Source: Caulobacter sp. FWC26 (GTDB taxonomy: Bacteria; Pseudomonadota; Alphaproteobacteria; Caulobacterales; Caulobacteraceae). Taken from it: a stretch of 64,000 bases of DNA. The position numbers and the translations under genes were made by a program. The notes under the pieces are model-generated. The model did no database searches and had not been told where the DNA came from. It saw only the letters and a list, made by a program, of their open reading frames with translations. The stretch covers positions 1,116,001 to 1,180,000 of the forward strand of contig NZ_CP033875.1 in assembly GCF_002742645.2 (NCBI RefSeq), in the 5' to 3' direction. Positions 1-8,829 of the stretch are shown piece after piece; position 1 is the first letter of the stretch, and the number at the start of each line of letters is the position of its first letter.

Positions 1-56
1 TGATTCTGGCCTCCGGACTCTATCTGTGGCTCGCCAAGCGGAAGGCCGCGCGATGA
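1..56 (+). CDS. 3' end of a membrane protein (partial, PepSY-type C-terminus)
   Basis: Only the last 17 codons lie in the window. They read as the end of a transmembrane helix followed by a basic tail (ASGLYLWLAKRKAAR) and a TGA at 54-56. A hydrophobic helix ending in LYLW plus a Lys/Arg tail is typical of the last helix of PepSY-associated membrane proteins, which often sit beside TonB receptors in this group, but the fragment is too short to be certain. The stop overlaps the ATG of the next gene in an ATGA, so the two are probably co-translated. Confidence 0.5.
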   Translation, partial: ILASGLYLWLAKRKAAR

Positions 57-238
57 AGACCGGTCACCATCTGACGCTGTGGCAGGTGTTTAGCGTACCG
101 GCGGCGATCGCCGCGCTGAGCCTCTTCGGCTTGGTCGTCGCCCTGCTGGGCGATGGCCTCTGGAACGTGATCGGCGCGCTGACGCTTGGGGCGTCGGTCA
201 TCGCGACCGTCTGGGCCTTGGCGGCGCGCCGACGTTAG
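53..238 (+). CDS. Small two-helix inner-membrane protein
   Basis: The protein has 61 residues. Two hydrophobic stretches (about residues 10-33 and 36-57) predict two membrane helices, followed by the short basic tail AARRR. The ATG at 53 overlaps the TGA of the upstream membrane gene (ATGA), which favours this start over a GTG 27 bases earlier inside the upstream gene. I do not recognise the family. Coupling to a PepSY-like gene suggests an accessory subunit of a membrane-reductase or iron-uptake unit, but that is context only. The gene ends 6 bases before the convergent phospholipase-like gene. Confidence 0.6.
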   Translation: MKTGHHLTLWQVFSVPAAIAALSLFGLVVALLGDGLWNVIGALTLGASVIATVWALAARRR

Positions 239-244
239 GCGGAA

Positions 245-1384
245 CTAACGCCCCTCCAGGTCCCTGCCGCCGCACGCCGTCGGCTGTCGCACCGGATTGC
301 AGACCGCGACCTTGCTGTCCGGCAGGCGCACCGTATAGCCGCCGGCAAAGCGCGGATCGGCCCAGATGTAGTCGGTCGAGATGTACTGGGCGCCGCTGGT
401 GAAGGCGGCGGTGCGCTGGGTGGTGTCGTTGGATCGGGCCGCGCGCGTATCGGCGTCGGCGCGGGTGCGAACGATGAAGCCGGCCTTCACGGCGGCCGCG
501 ATGCGGTCTTTCTCGTCGACCGGATCGTTGAGCGTCAGATAGGCGGCGGCGGGCGAGGCTTCGTCGGTGTTGACGAACATGGCCCGGCCTTCCAGCGACG
601 CGCGCTTGCCCCGGTAGATCGCGACCTTCTCGGGACCCTCGTCGAGGGCGAAGAACACCTTGCCGCGCGCCGCGCCCAGCTTGGGCCAGCCGCCGCCCAA
701 TTTCGCACCGGCCAGGACGCCTTCGCGCAGGGTCTTGGCCTTGCCCTGGACCAGATCCGGCGTGATCAGCCGATCGTCGCCGAACACCGAGCGGATCTCG
801 GCGTCCAGCGCATCGAACAGCGCCTTGGTGAAGGGCAGGGGCGTCACCCCGCCCGGCATGGTGGCCGCGCCTTCCTTGGCGTTCAGCATGATCAGGATCG
901 GAACGTGGTCGCGGTGGGTGTCCGACCAGGCGCGGATCGTCTTCAGACAGGCCACGAAGGTCACGCACGAGGACCGGAAGTCGACATCGGGCATGTGCAG
1001 GGTCTTGAAGCCCGGCTTGGCCAGCGCGGCGGCTACGTCCGGCGGCAGGGTCGTTCCCCGGCCAAACACCGTCAGCGGCTTGGCGTAGAGACCGCCTTGC
1101 GGGTCGGCGACAATGTCGATCTCCAGCTGCCGCGCCCCGGCGTCCAACTGTTCGACCAGCGGGCGATGGCCATAGTCGATCCCCAGCGCGGCGGGGCCGC
1201 GCGCGGCGACCATGACGGCCATCTCCTCGGGCGGGATCGCCAGCTTGTAGGAATTGTGGGTCCCCACGACCATCATGTCGTTCATGCCCAGCGCGTCGAT
1301 CCGCTGGCGCACGCAGGCGGGCTGCTCGTCCGAGGCGGGGCAAGGGGCGGCGGCGACCGCCAGGGCGGCGAGAAGGTTCAACAT
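245..1384 (-). CDS. PI-PLC-like phosphodiesterase (Ca2+-dependent PI-PLC superfamily), secreted
   Basis: The protein has 379 residues. A short hydrophobic N-terminus ending in AAAPCPA looks like a signal peptide. The TIM-barrel signature GTHNSYK at about 42-48 carries the first catalytic His (H44). A second motif, RQLEIDIV, about 40 residues later matches the acidic metal-binding strand of PI-PLC and glycerophosphodiester-like enzymes. The family cleaves phosphodiester head groups of phosphoinositides or related lipids outside the cytoplasm; the true bacterial substrate is unknown. ATG at 1384 is preferred because GGAG lies 7 bases upstream; a GTG one codon earlier is too close. The gene stands alone, convergent with the small membrane gene and divergent from a TonB receptor. 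Confidence 0.75.
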   Translation of the reverse strand: MLNLLAALAVAAAPCPASDEQPACVRQRIDALGMNDMMVVGTHNSYKLAIPPEEMAVMVAARGPAALGIDYGHRPLVEQLDAGARQLEIDIVADPQGGLYAKPLTVFGRGTTLPPDVAAALAKPGFKTLHMPDVDFRSSCVTFVACLKTIRAWSDTHRDHVPILIMLNAKEGAATMPGGVTPLPFTKALFDALDAEIRSVFGDDRLITPDLVQGKAKTLREGVLAGAKLGGGWPKLGAARGKVFFALDEGPEKVAIYRGKRASLEGRAMFVNTDEASPAAAYLTLNDPVDEKDRIAAAVKAGFIVRTRADADTRAARSNDTTQRTAAFTSGAQYISTDYIWADPRFAGGYTVRLPDSKVAVCNPVRQPTACGGRDLEGR

Positions 1385-1581
1385 CACGGGACTCCGAAAC
1401 CGTACCTGCCCCCTAGCGCCCGCGCGTGACGGTTTGACGTCGCGGGGAGGGGAGCGGATCGTCTGTCATCAATCCTTGATCGAGTTGAGACGCCTCAGTC
1501 ACCGATCCTCCCTATTGCCCGCGCAACTGTCGGCGCCCCTCCCCGGGCGTTCAGCCGACACCAGTGCAAGGGGGTATTCCT

Positions 1582-4311
1582 ATGTCTCGCAGCAAGATCG
1601 CGCTTCTCGTGGGCGCGGCGCAACTCGTCATGGCCGCTCTGGCCCCGGTCGCCGAAGCCCGCGTCGTCGATCCTGCGCCGGCGTCGGTCGCCGACGCCGA
1701 CCCGTCCGAAGTCGACGCCGTTGTTGTCACCGGTTTCCGCAAGTCGCTGGGCGTGGCCCGCGAGGCCAAGAAGACCAGCGCCATCGTCTCGGACGTGATC
1801 GTCGCCGAAGACATGGCCAAGTTCCCCGACCTCAACCTGGCTGAGTCGCTGCAGCGCCTGCCCGGCGTGGCCATCAACCGCGAAGGCGGCGAAGGCCGTC
1901 GCGTCAGCCTGCGGGGCCTTGGCCCCGACTTCACCCGCGTGCAGCTGAACGGCATGGAAGTGCTGGGCAACGTCGACTCGCCGATGGACAGCCGCGGCCA
2001 GACCTCGCGCGACCGCGCCTTCGACTTCAACATCTTCGCCTCGGACCTGTTCTCGAAGGTCGACGTGCGCAAGTCGTTCTCGGCCGAGCAGGATGAAGGC
2101 GGCATGGCCGGCACCGTCGGCCTCTACACCGCCAAGCCGTTCGACTACGCCGGGACCAAGGGCGCGATGTCGCTGCAGGTCGGCACCAACAGCGCCACCA
2201 AGGACACCCAGCCGCGCGGCGCGGCGATGATCGCCAAGAACTGGGACGACAAGTTCGGCCTGCTGGCCTCGGTGGCCTACTCCAAGCGCAAGACCGAGGA
2301 GCAGGGCTACAACACCTACGGCGCGGGCACCCAGAAGGCCCTGGCCGCCAACGTTGTCAATCTGAACGCCGCCGACGCGGCCAAGGCGATGAACGGCGAA
2401 CTGATCTTCGCGCGCGGCAACCGTCTGTCGGTGTGGGGTTCGGACCAGGAGCGCCTGGGGATCACCGCCGCCGCCCAATGGCGCCCGGTCGAGAACGTCA
2501 CCCTGACGCTGGACGCCCTGCACGGCAAGTTCACCAACGACCGCACCGAGATCCACCTGGCCACCCGCGCCTCGGTCGGCTCGACGGTTCTGGGCGGATC
2601 GACGCCGCACTCGGGCAATCTGGTCAGCCCGCCGCCGGTGCTCAATTCGATCCAGTACGACAAGTACAACACGATCATCTACGCCGACGTCGACAACACC
2701 GTCTTCGCGACCGAGACCCGCCGCCAGGAAGCCAAGAACACCTTCGATCAGCTGGTTCTGACTGGCGAGTGGGCGGTTTCGGACAAACTGCGCTTCGACG
2801 GCCACATCGGCCAGGAGACCTCGGACTACGACATCCCGATGTCGGACAAGTTCTACACCGAGGCGTTCGGCGGCCTGGTCACCGACTATCGCGGCGACAC
2901 CGGCAAGAACACCTACAAGTGGAACACCACCGACCCGAACAATTACCGGGCCCACGAGATCGACTTCTCGGCCACCTACCAGACCACCAAGCTGAAGAAC
3001 GCCGAGTTCAACGGAGCCTATGACTTCAACGACGCCGTGACCCTGAAGGGCGGCCTGTCGTATCGCGGCTTCAAGAACGAAGGCTACTCGCAGACCAACG
3101 ACGACGTGAACAAGACGGCCTGGGAAAAGGGCACGCTGGACGACCGTCTCGACGGCGTGACCAAGGTCTTCACCCAGCACAAGGACCAGTCCTGGATCAT
3201 CGTCGACTGGGACAAGGCGCTGGCCAAGTACGGCGTCACCCGCACCCTGGGCGCGCCGCGCTCGATCTATGCGGTCGAAGAGGACACCAAGGCGGGCTAT
3301 CTGCAGCTGGACTGGAAGGCCGAGTTCATGGGCATGCCCCTGCGCGGCAACACCGGCCTGCGCGCCTATGAAACCGAACTGACCTCGTCGGGCGTGATGG
3401 CGGTCAAGGGCGTCAACACCCCCAGCGTCGCCAAGAAGACCTATTCGGGCGTGCTGCCGTCGCTGAACGCGGTGCTGGAGGTCTCCGACCGCTTCCAGAT
3501 CCGCATGGCCGCCGCCCAGAACATCAACCGCCCGGCCCTGGGCGCCTACGCCATGAACGGCTCGATCAGCGTTGACGGCACGACCGTCACCGTCTCGACC
3601 GGCAACCCGAACCTCGAGCCCTACACTTCCGACGAGTTCGACCTGGCGGCCGAGTGGTACTTCGGCGACATCGGCATGCTGACCGCCGGCGTGTTCCACA
3701 AGAACATCGACGGCCTGGTCGCCAGCCAGACGACGACGAATGTCAGCTACGCCAGCACCGGCCTGGCCGAAGGCCTCTATCCGGGCGTCACAGCCTCGAC
3801 CAATGTCGCGTCCTATACGCGCCAGGTGAACCTCAACAACGCCAAGTTGACCGGCCTGGAGCTGAGCGCCCAGAGCGACTTCTTCTTCCTGCCCGGTCCG
3901 CTGAAGAACATGGGCGCGGTCGCCAACCTGACCCTGATCGACAGCGAGACGATCAGTCTGGTGAACGGCAAGAACCAGAAGACCGACATCTTCGGCCTGT
4001 CGGACATCAACGCCAACGCCACGCTGTACTACGAGACCGCCAAGTACGGCGGCCGCATCTCGGCCAACTATCGTTCGGACTATCTGATCGACAGCGGCGC
4101 GTTCAACGCCACCACCTATGTCGACGCCGCGGCCTTCTATCAGTTGACCCCGCGCATCCGCCTCTCGCTGGACGCCATCAACCTGACCAACGAGCGCGAA
4201 GAGCAGGTCAACAGCTTCAACAACGGCTTCGGCCAGACCGGCGCCCGCCGCCTGTGGAACTTCACCACCAGCGGTCGCACGGTGTTCGTGGGGGCGAACA
4301 TCCAGTTCTAA
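1582..4311 (+). CDS. TonB-dependent outer-membrane receptor
   Basis: The protein has 909 residues. It has a signal peptide (about 1-27, ending AEA), a TonB-box-like EVDAVVVTG at 43-51, a plug domain (roughly 60-185, including SLRGLGPDFTRVQLNGMEV), then a 22-stranded barrel ending with an aromatic terminal Phe (VGANIQF). Architecture and length match the large Caulobacter/Xanthomonas receptor subfamily often tied to plant-derived carbohydrate uptake; the ligand cannot be read from sequence. The ATG at 1582 has a GGGGG Shine-Dalgarno 7-11 bases upstream and gives a clean signal peptide, better than a GTG six codons earlier. A strong hairpin terminator follows, so it is probably monocistronic. 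Confidence 0.92.
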   Translation: MSRSKIALLVGAAQLVMAALAPVAEARVVDPAPASVADADPSEVDAVVVTGFRKSLGVAREAKKTSAIVSDVIVAEDMAKFPDLNLAESLQRLPGVAINREGGEGRRVSLRGLGPDFTRVQLNGMEVLGNVDSPMDSRGQTSRDRAFDFNIFASDLFSKVDVRKSFSAEQDEGGMAGTVGLYTAKPFDYAGTKGAMSLQVGTNSATKDTQPRGAAMIAKNWDDKFGLLASVAYSKRKTEEQGYNTYGAGTQKALAANVVNLNAADAAKAMNGELIFARGNRLSVWGSDQERLGITAAAQWRPVENVTLTLDALHGKFTNDRTEIHLATRASVGSTVLGGSTPHSGNLVSPPPVLNSIQYDKYNTIIYADVDNTVFATETRRQEAKNTFDQLVLTGEWAVSDKLRFDGHIGQETSDYDIPMSDKFYTEAFGGLVTDYRGDTGKNTYKWNTTDPNNYRAHEIDFSATYQTTKLKNAEFNGAYDFNDAVTLKGGLSYRGFKNEGYSQTNDDVNKTAWEKGTLDDRLDGVTKVFTQHKDQSWIIVDWDKALAKYGVTRTLGAPRSIYAVEEDTKAGYLQLDWKAEFMGMPLRGNTGLRAYETELTSSGVMAVKGVNTPSVAKKTYSGVLPSLNAVLEVSDRFQIRMAAAQNINRPALGAYAMNGSISVDGTTVTVSTGNPNLEPYTSDEFDLAAEWYFGDIGMLTAGVFHKNIDGLVASQTTTNVSYASTGLAEGLYPGVTASTNVASYTRQVNLNNAKLTGLELSAQSDFFFLPGPLKNMGAVANLTLIDSETISLVNGKNQKTDIFGLSDINANATLYYETAKYGGRISANYRSDYLIDSGAFNATTYVDAAAFYQLTPRIRLSLDAINLTNEREEQVNSFNNGFGQTGARRLWNFTTSGRTVFVGANIQF

Positions 4312-4338
4312 GAGCTGGGTTGAGCCAAGAGACGAAGA

Positions 4339-4371
4339 CGCCGCCCAGGAGCGATCCTGGGCGGCGTTTTT
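4339..4371 (+). terminator. Rho-independent terminator of the TonB receptor
   Basis: A perfect 12-bp stem (CGCCGCCCAGGA / TCCTGGGCGGCG) with a GCGA loop is followed at once by TTTTT, 27 bases after the receptor stop codon. Confidence 0.9.
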
Positions 4372-4582
4372 CGGCGTCGAAGGGCGCTGACACGCTCGAC
4401 GTGATGCGTGGGTCTTCGTCCGGCAAATGGTGGAAAGGCAGCCCCGGGCCGACCTCTCGGCGTTTTGGCGCGGCCGGTGCCGTAAGCCCGCGCTTACGCC
4501 CGGGCGCATAAGCCGTCCGCCGATAGCCGCCGGGCGCTCGACCACGCATCGCTTGTCCCATCTTAAGCCGGGAGAAGCCCCC

Positions 4583-5257
4583 ATGACCGACGCCGCCGCC
4601 CCTCTGGAAGCCGCGCCGCCGCCGCGTCGCTGGGACCCCGTCGTCAAGCTGACCCACTGGACGATCGTCGGCGCCATCCTCGCCAACGGGCTGATCACCG
4701 AGGAAGGCTCGGGACCGCACGTCTGGGTCGGCTATGCCTTGGCCGCGACGCTGGCGCTGCGGCTGATCTGGGGCGTCATCGGCCCGGCCGAGGCAAGGTT
4801 CGCCGCCTTTCCACCCAGCCCCGCCCGCGCCTTGGCTCATATCCGCGAGATCGCCCAGGGACGCCGCACCGAGCACGCCTCGCACAATCCGCTGGGCGCG
4901 CTGATGGTCTACGCGATCTGGAGCACGCTGGCGGTCATCATTGTCACGGGCGTGCTGATGGCCAATGCTCCGGCCGAGGCCAAGTCCCCCGCCACGATCC
5001 CGCCCGCCGCCGAGGCCAGCGCCGCCCGCATCGTTCAGGGGCGCGAGGAGGCGGACGAGCATGAGGAGTCCGGCGAGAACTCCGAAGCGGGCGAAGGCGG
5101 TGAGGGCCATGGCGAGGAGGGGCCCCTGGCCGAAGTCCACGAGACGGCTGTCAACCTGCTCTATGTGCTGATCGTCCTGCACATCGCCGGCGTGGTCTTC
5201 GAGACCCGCCGAAGCGGTCGGCGGATTGTCTTGGCGATGCTTCCCGGGCGGCGCTAA
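4583..5257 (+). CDS. Cytochrome b561-family membrane protein with acidic His-rich insert
   Basis: The protein has 224 residues. It begins with RRWDPVVKLTHW, the usual opening of the b-type cytochrome / Ni-Fe-hydrogenase cytochrome b family, with a heme-ligand His in the first helix. Four helices are predicted (roughly 20-40, 46-66, 107-130 and 187-206), with a further His in VLHIAGVVFE in the last. Such proteins pass electrons between quinone or periplasmic donors and a partner protein. Between helices three and four there is an unusual run of about 40 residues, mostly Glu, Gly, Ser and His (for example EEADEHEESGE). GGAGAA lies 7 bases before the ATG. The partner is unknown; the next gene is a membrane regulator only 9 bases away. 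Confidence 0.85.
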   Translation: MTDAAAPLEAAPPPRRWDPVVKLTHWTIVGAILANGLITEEGSGPHVWVGYALAATLALRLIWGVIGPAEARFAAFPPSPARALAHIREIAQGRRTEHASHNPLGALMVYAIWSTLAVIIVTGVLMANAPAEAKSPATIPPAAEASAARIVQGREEADEHEESGENSEAGEGGEGHGEEGPLAEVHETAVNLLYVLIVLHIAGVVFETRRSGRRIVLAMLPGRR

Positions 5258-5266
5258 AGCTTGCGC

Positions 5267-5764
5267 ATGATCGGCCGCCGACGCGCTCTGGAACACAGGA
5301 TCACGATGATCGCGGTCGTCGTGATCCTGCAGCTGGCCGCGACGCTGTTCTTCCTGGTCGACGTCACGGGCGACCTGCGCGCCAACGGATCGGGCGTCCA
5401 TATCGCAGCCGAGGCCGGGGCGGCGCTCGCCCTGCTGGTCGGGGTGGTGTTCGGCGCGGCCCAGGTGCGCTGGCTGGTCCTGCGCGCCCGCCAGGACGAG
5501 GCGGCGGTGGCGGCGGCCAAGGGCGCGCTGGCCGATCTGGCCCGCCTGCGCTTTTCCGACTGGAAGCTGACGGCGGCCGAGGCCGACGTGGCGCTGTTTG
5601 CGCTGAAGGGCTGCGACGTCGCCGAGATCGCCGCCCTGCGCGGCGCGGCCGCCGGCACCGTCCGCGCGCAGCTCGCCCGCGTCTACGCCAAGGCCGGCGT
5701 CAATTCCCAGTCGGCGCTGATGGCGCTGTTCCTCGAGGAACTGGTCGAGGCGGGCGAGGGGTAG
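5267..5764 (+). CDS. Membrane-anchored LuxR/GerE-type transcriptional regulator
   Basis: The protein has 165 residues. Two N-terminal membrane helices (about 13-32 and 45-64) are followed by a short linker helix and a C-terminal LuxR-type HTH: LTAAEADVALFALKG, then AEIAALRG and TVRAQLARVYAKAGV. This order, helices then GerE-like HTH, is that of small membrane-bound regulators with no receiver domain. It starts 9 bases after the cytochrome b561 gene and probably shares its transcript, so it may sense the redox or membrane state handled by that cytochrome (inference). ATG at 5267 is chosen over the TTG at 5261. Confidence 0.8.
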   Translation: MIGRRRALEHRITMIAVVVILQLAATLFFLVDVTGDLRANGSGVHIAAEAGAALALLVGVVFGAAQVRWLVLRARQDEAAVAAAKGALADLARLRFSDWKLTAAEADVALFALKGCDVAEIAALRGAAAGTVRAQLARVYAKAGVNSQSALMALFLEELVEAGEG

Positions 5765-5844
5765 CGCGAAAGCAAAGGCCCGCCCGGGATCACCGGACGG
5801 TCGCGCTTCGATGTACGCGCAGTTCTTGGCCGAGAGGTCGCGGC

Positions 5845-6546
5845 TCAGGCGTAGGCCGCCCAACCGCGCCAGGTGAAGGCCGCCCAGAACATCGCCACGT
5901 CGCGGAAGCCGGCCTCACGCAGAATGGCTTCATCGTCCTCGGGGGCGATCATGCTGGCCATGGTCGCCACCGCAGAACGCGCACCCAGCGCCTTTTCCGC
6001 CTCGACCCCCTGCGAGATGGCGAAGGCGGCGTAACGGTCCAGCCAGAGATCACGTTCGCCTGACCCCTGCGGGAAGCTGCCGTGAGCGGCCACGAACGCC
6101 GCGCCGGGTTTGAGCCTTTCGCGGATGGCCGCAGCGGTGCGTACGCGCTCGCCGCGTTCCAGGAAGTGCAGGGTCAAGAGGCAGGTGGCGCCATCGAAAC
6201 CACTGGCGGTCACGTCGTCGACATAGCCCTCAACCAGCTCGACGCGATCAATCAGCGGTCCCAGGGTGCGCGCGGCTTGGCGCAGCATCTCGCCGGCCGG
6301 GTCGACACCGACGAATGTCCAACCCGGATGGGCGCTCGCCATAGCCTTCAGCTCAAGGCCGCCGCCAGCGCCGACGACGAGAATGCGGGCGTCATCCGGC
6401 GCGCGCTCGGCCAGCAACAGGCCGCACATGGCGTGCATCGCCTCCAGGCCCGGCACGAAGCGGCGCGGGCCGTCGGCGTACTTGGCGACGGCCTCGGGGT
6501 CCGAGAAGGCGGCCAGAAACTGTTTGGAGCCGTCTTCAGTGCGCAT
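5845..6546 (-). CDS. Class I SAM-dependent methyltransferase
   Basis: The protein has 233 residues. Motif I, ILVVGAGGGLELKAMA, at about 55-70 binds SAM. An acidic residue ending the next strand (FVGVDPAGEML) and LLTLHFLERGER further on complete the Rossmann methyltransferase pattern. Substrate unknown; the arrangement resembles small-molecule methyltransferases. Its ATG overlaps the last 11 bases of the upstream Rrf2-type regulator, so the two are co-transcribed and probably co-translated, which suggests the regulator controls this enzyme. It converges on the LuxR-type gene with an 80-base gap. Confidence 0.8.
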   Translation of the reverse strand: MRTEDGSKQFLAAFSDPEAVAKYADGPRRFVPGLEAMHAMCGLLLAERAPDDARILVVGAGGGLELKAMASAHPGWTFVGVDPAGEMLRQAARTLGPLIDRVELVEGYVDDVTASGFDGATCLLTLHFLERGERVRTAAAIRERLKPGAAFVAAHGSFPQGSGERDLWLDRYAAFAISQGVEAEKALGARSAVATMASMIAPEDDEAILREAGFRDVAMFWAAFTWRGWAAYA

Positions 6547-6988
6547 GGATCATCTCATGGCGGCGCGCGGCCATGCCGGCATGGAAATCCTGCCTGAGCA
6601 TGGCCAGGGTCACCGCGGCGAAGCCGGCCTTCAGCACCGCCTCGGCCTGGTCGAACACCGCGCCCAACGCTTTGTTGACCGCCTGTTCGACCAAGCATGA
6701 AGGCGCTTCGGTGCGGTTGCCGATGGCCAGCAACTCGGCTGCGCCGAGGGCCTCATGCACCTGCAGCATCGTGATGTCTTCAAGCGGCCGCGCGATCGTC
6801 CAGCCGCCGCCATGGCCCTTCTCGGACGCCACGAGGCCCGCCTCGCGCAGACCACCGAGAATCCGCCGCACCACCACGGGATTGGTGGTCATGGCCCTGG
6901 CCAGCTCTTCCGAGGTGGACGGGCGTTCGTGTTCGGCCATGTGCAGCAGCACGTGCAGCACGCCGGAAAGCTGGCTGTTCCTTCTCAT
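6536..6988 (-). CDS. Rrf2-family transcriptional regulator
   Basis: The protein has 150 residues. An N-terminal winged helix carries TSEELARAMTTNPVVVRRILGGLREAGLV and a wing with KGHGGGWTIARP, which is typical of Rrf2 proteins. Only one cysteine is seen in the region where Fe-S members carry three (PSCLVEQ), so it probably does not hold the usual [2Fe-2S] cluster and may use a thiol or another signal, as in the YwnA/CymR-like branch. It forms a two-gene unit with the methyltransferase downstream. An imperfect GTAAC/GTTGC repeat sits at its start codon. Confidence 0.85.
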   Translation of the reverse strand: MRRNSQLSGVLHVLLHMAEHERPSTSEELARAMTTNPVVVRRILGGLREAGLVASEKGHGGGWTIARPLEDITMLQVHEALGAAELLAIGNRTEAPSCLVEQAVNKALGAVFDQAEAVLKAGFAAVTLAMLRQDFHAGMAARRHEMIHAH

Positions 6989-7010
6989 GTAACTTTATAT
7001 GTTGCGAGAA
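6985..7010. promoter_or_regulatory. Candidate operator/promoter of the Rrf2 gene
   Basis: An AT-rich stretch overlapping the Rrf2 start codon holds an imperfect inverted repeat (GTAAC-tttatat-GTTGC). It is the only AT-rich sequence between this gene and the ahpF terminator. Autoregulation is common in the family; binding here is inferred. Confidence 0.35.
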
Positions 7011-7035
7011 TCGCGCTGCGTCAAGAACGCAGCAG

Positions 7036-7066
7036 AAAGGCCGCCCGGGATCACTCCCGGGCGGCC
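7036..7066 (-). terminator. Terminator downstream of ahpF
   Basis: Read on the minus strand, a perfect 12-bp stem (GGCCGCCCGGGA / TCCCGGGCGGCC) with a 4-base loop is followed by TTTCT. It begins 28 bases after the ahpF stop codon. Confidence 0.85.
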
Positions 7067-7093
7067 TCAATGCAATCTCGCGAGGGACGGCCC

Positions 7094-8677
7094 TTAAGCC
7101 GCTTCCGCAGCCTCCGCCGCAGGCAGGCGGATCAGATAGTCGAACGCCGAGAGCGAGGCCTTGGCGCCTTCGCCCATGGCGATGATGATCTGCTTGTAGG
7201 GCGTCACCGTCGCGTCGCCGGCGGCGAAGACGCCGGGGATCGTGGTTTCGCCGCGATAGTCGACCTCGATCTCGCCGCGCGGCGACAGCGCCACGCCGGA
7301 GTCCTTAAGCCATTCGGTGTTGGGCACCAGGCCGATCTGCACGAACACGCCTTCCAGGTCGACGCGGTGGGGCGCGTCGCTGTTGCGGTCCTTGTAGGTC
7401 AGGCCATTCACCTTGGAGCCGTCGCCGTGAATCTCGGTGGTCATGGCCGAGGTGACGATCTTGACGTTCGGCAGGCTGGCCAGCTTGCGCTGGAGCACGG
7501 CGTCGGCGCGCAGTTGGCTGTCGAACTCGATCAGCGTGACGTGAGCGACGATGCCGGCCAGATCGATGGCCGCCTCGACGCCGCTGTTGCCGCCGCCGAT
7601 CACCGCCACGCGCTTGCCCTTGAACAGCGGGCCGTCGCAGTGCGGGCAATAGGCCACGCCCTTGTTCTTGTACTCGGCCTCGCCGGGCACGTTGACGTTC
7701 CGCCAGCGGGCGCCGGTCGACAGGATGATCGTGCGCGACTTCAGGCTGGCGCCGTTCTCGAGCTTGATCTCGTGCAGGCCGCCCGGCGTCTTGGCCGGGA
7801 TCAGGCCCACGGCCTTCTGCAGGTTCATCACGTCGACTTCGTAGTCCTTGACGTGCTGTTCCAAGGCGGTGGCCAGCTTGGGGCCTTCGGTGTGCGGCAC
7901 CGAGATGAAGTTCTCGATGTCCATGGTGTCCAGCATCTGGCCGCCGAAGCGCTCGGCCGCGACCCCGGTGCGGATGCCCTTGCGGGCGGCGTAGATCGCC
8001 GAGGCCGCGCCGGCGGGCCCGCCGCCGACCACCAGAACGTCGAAGGCGTCCTTGGCCTTGATCTTTTCGGCCATGCGGTCGGCCGCGCCGGTGTCCAGCT
8101 TGGCCAGAATCTGTTCGACGTCCATGCGGCCCTGGCCGAACGGCTGACCGTTCAGCAGGATGGTCGGCACCGCCATGACCTGGCGCGCCTCGACCTCGGC
8201 CTTGAAGAGAGCGCCGTCGATGGCGACGTGACGGATGCGCGGGTTGAGCGCGCTCATCGTATTCAGCGCCTGCACCACGTCGGGGCAGTTCTGGCACGAC
8301 TGCGAGAAGTAGGTCTCGAAGCTGTAGTCGCCGTCCAGGGCCTTGATGCGCTCGATCACCTCGGCGTCGAGGCGCGGCGGGTGGCCGCCCACGTGCAGCA
8401 GCGCCAGCACCAGCGATGTGAACTCGTGGCCCAGCGGCAGGCCGGCGAAGCGCACGTCAGCATCGCCCGCCGCGCGGGTGATGGCGAACGAGGGCTTGCG
8501 AGCGTCGGCGCCGTCGAAGGTCACGCTGACCTTGTCGGAGGTCGAGGCGACGTCCTCCAGCAGGGCCTTCATCTCGGCCGAGCCTTGGGAGTCGTCCAGC
8601 GAGGCGACGAGCGCGATCGGCTGGCGCAGGTTCTGCAGATAGGTGGTCAGTTGGGCTTTCAGACCGGCGTCCAGCAT
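7094..8677 (-). CDS. ahpF: Alkyl hydroperoxide reductase subunit F (NADH:AhpC oxidoreductase)
   Basis: The protein has 527 residues, the usual AhpF length. The N-terminal tandem thioredoxin-like domain (about 1-200) carries the redox pair C128-Q-N-C131. The thioredoxin-reductase-like part follows, with FAD motif GGGPAGAAS at 217-225, the second redox pair C343-P-H-C346, NAD(P) motif GGGNSG at 360-365 and FAD-closing motif GVFAAGDAT. It passes electrons from NADH through FAD to the N-terminal disulfide and on to AhpC. ahpC lies 152 bases upstream on the same strand, with a hairpin between them, and an OxyR-type site precedes ahpC. Confidence 0.97.
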   Translation of the reverse strand: MLDAGLKAQLTTYLQNLRQPIALVASLDDSQGSAEMKALLEDVASTSDKVSVTFDGADARKPSFAITRAAGDADVRFAGLPLGHEFTSLVLALLHVGGHPPRLDAEVIERIKALDGDYSFETYFSQSCQNCPDVVQALNTMSALNPRIRHVAIDGALFKAEVEARQVMAVPTILLNGQPFGQGRMDVEQILAKLDTGAADRMAEKIKAKDAFDVLVVGGGPAGAASAIYAARKGIRTGVAAERFGGQMLDTMDIENFISVPHTEGPKLATALEQHVKDYEVDVMNLQKAVGLIPAKTPGGLHEIKLENGASLKSRTIILSTGARWRNVNVPGEAEYKNKGVAYCPHCDGPLFKGKRVAVIGGGNSGVEAAIDLAGIVAHVTLIEFDSQLRADAVLQRKLASLPNVKIVTSAMTTEIHGDGSKVNGLTYKDRNSDAPHRVDLEGVFVQIGLVPNTEWLKDSGVALSPRGEIEVDYRGETTIPGVFAAGDATVTPYKQIIIAMGEGAKASLSAFDYLIRLPAAEAAEAA

Positions 8678-8712
8678 GGCGGGCTCCCTGGTTGGCTGGG
8701 GGAGTAGAAAGG

Positions 8713-8746
8713 GCGTTCGATTGTCGAAGGGGAGGGGATCGAACGC
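8713..8746. other. Intercistronic hairpin between ahpC and ahpF
   Basis: The inverted repeat GCGTTCGAT / ATCGAACGC (9 bp, 16-base loop) lies in the 152-base gap between ahpC and ahpF. There is no T-run, so it looks more like an mRNA-processing or stabilising stem, which would let ahpC accumulate above ahpF, than a terminator. Function inferred. Confidence 0.45.
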
Positions 8747-8829
8747 GGCGAACGATCGGGTAGCTCGGGTAGAGGGCGCGCCGCCCCGCCTCGGGCTGGA
8801 AGCGGAGCGGCGGCCAGGTCTCGTCAGAC

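Noticed and set aside
1495..4698. Very long open frame (about 1067 codons) antisense to the first TonB receptor
   Set aside because: A GC-rich third-position shadow of the receptor; its translation is low-complexity, lacks any domain, and has no ribosome-binding site.
5763..5815. GC-rich inverted sequence between the LuxR-type and methyltransferase genes as a terminator
   Set aside because: The arms pair poorly and there is no T-run on either strand.
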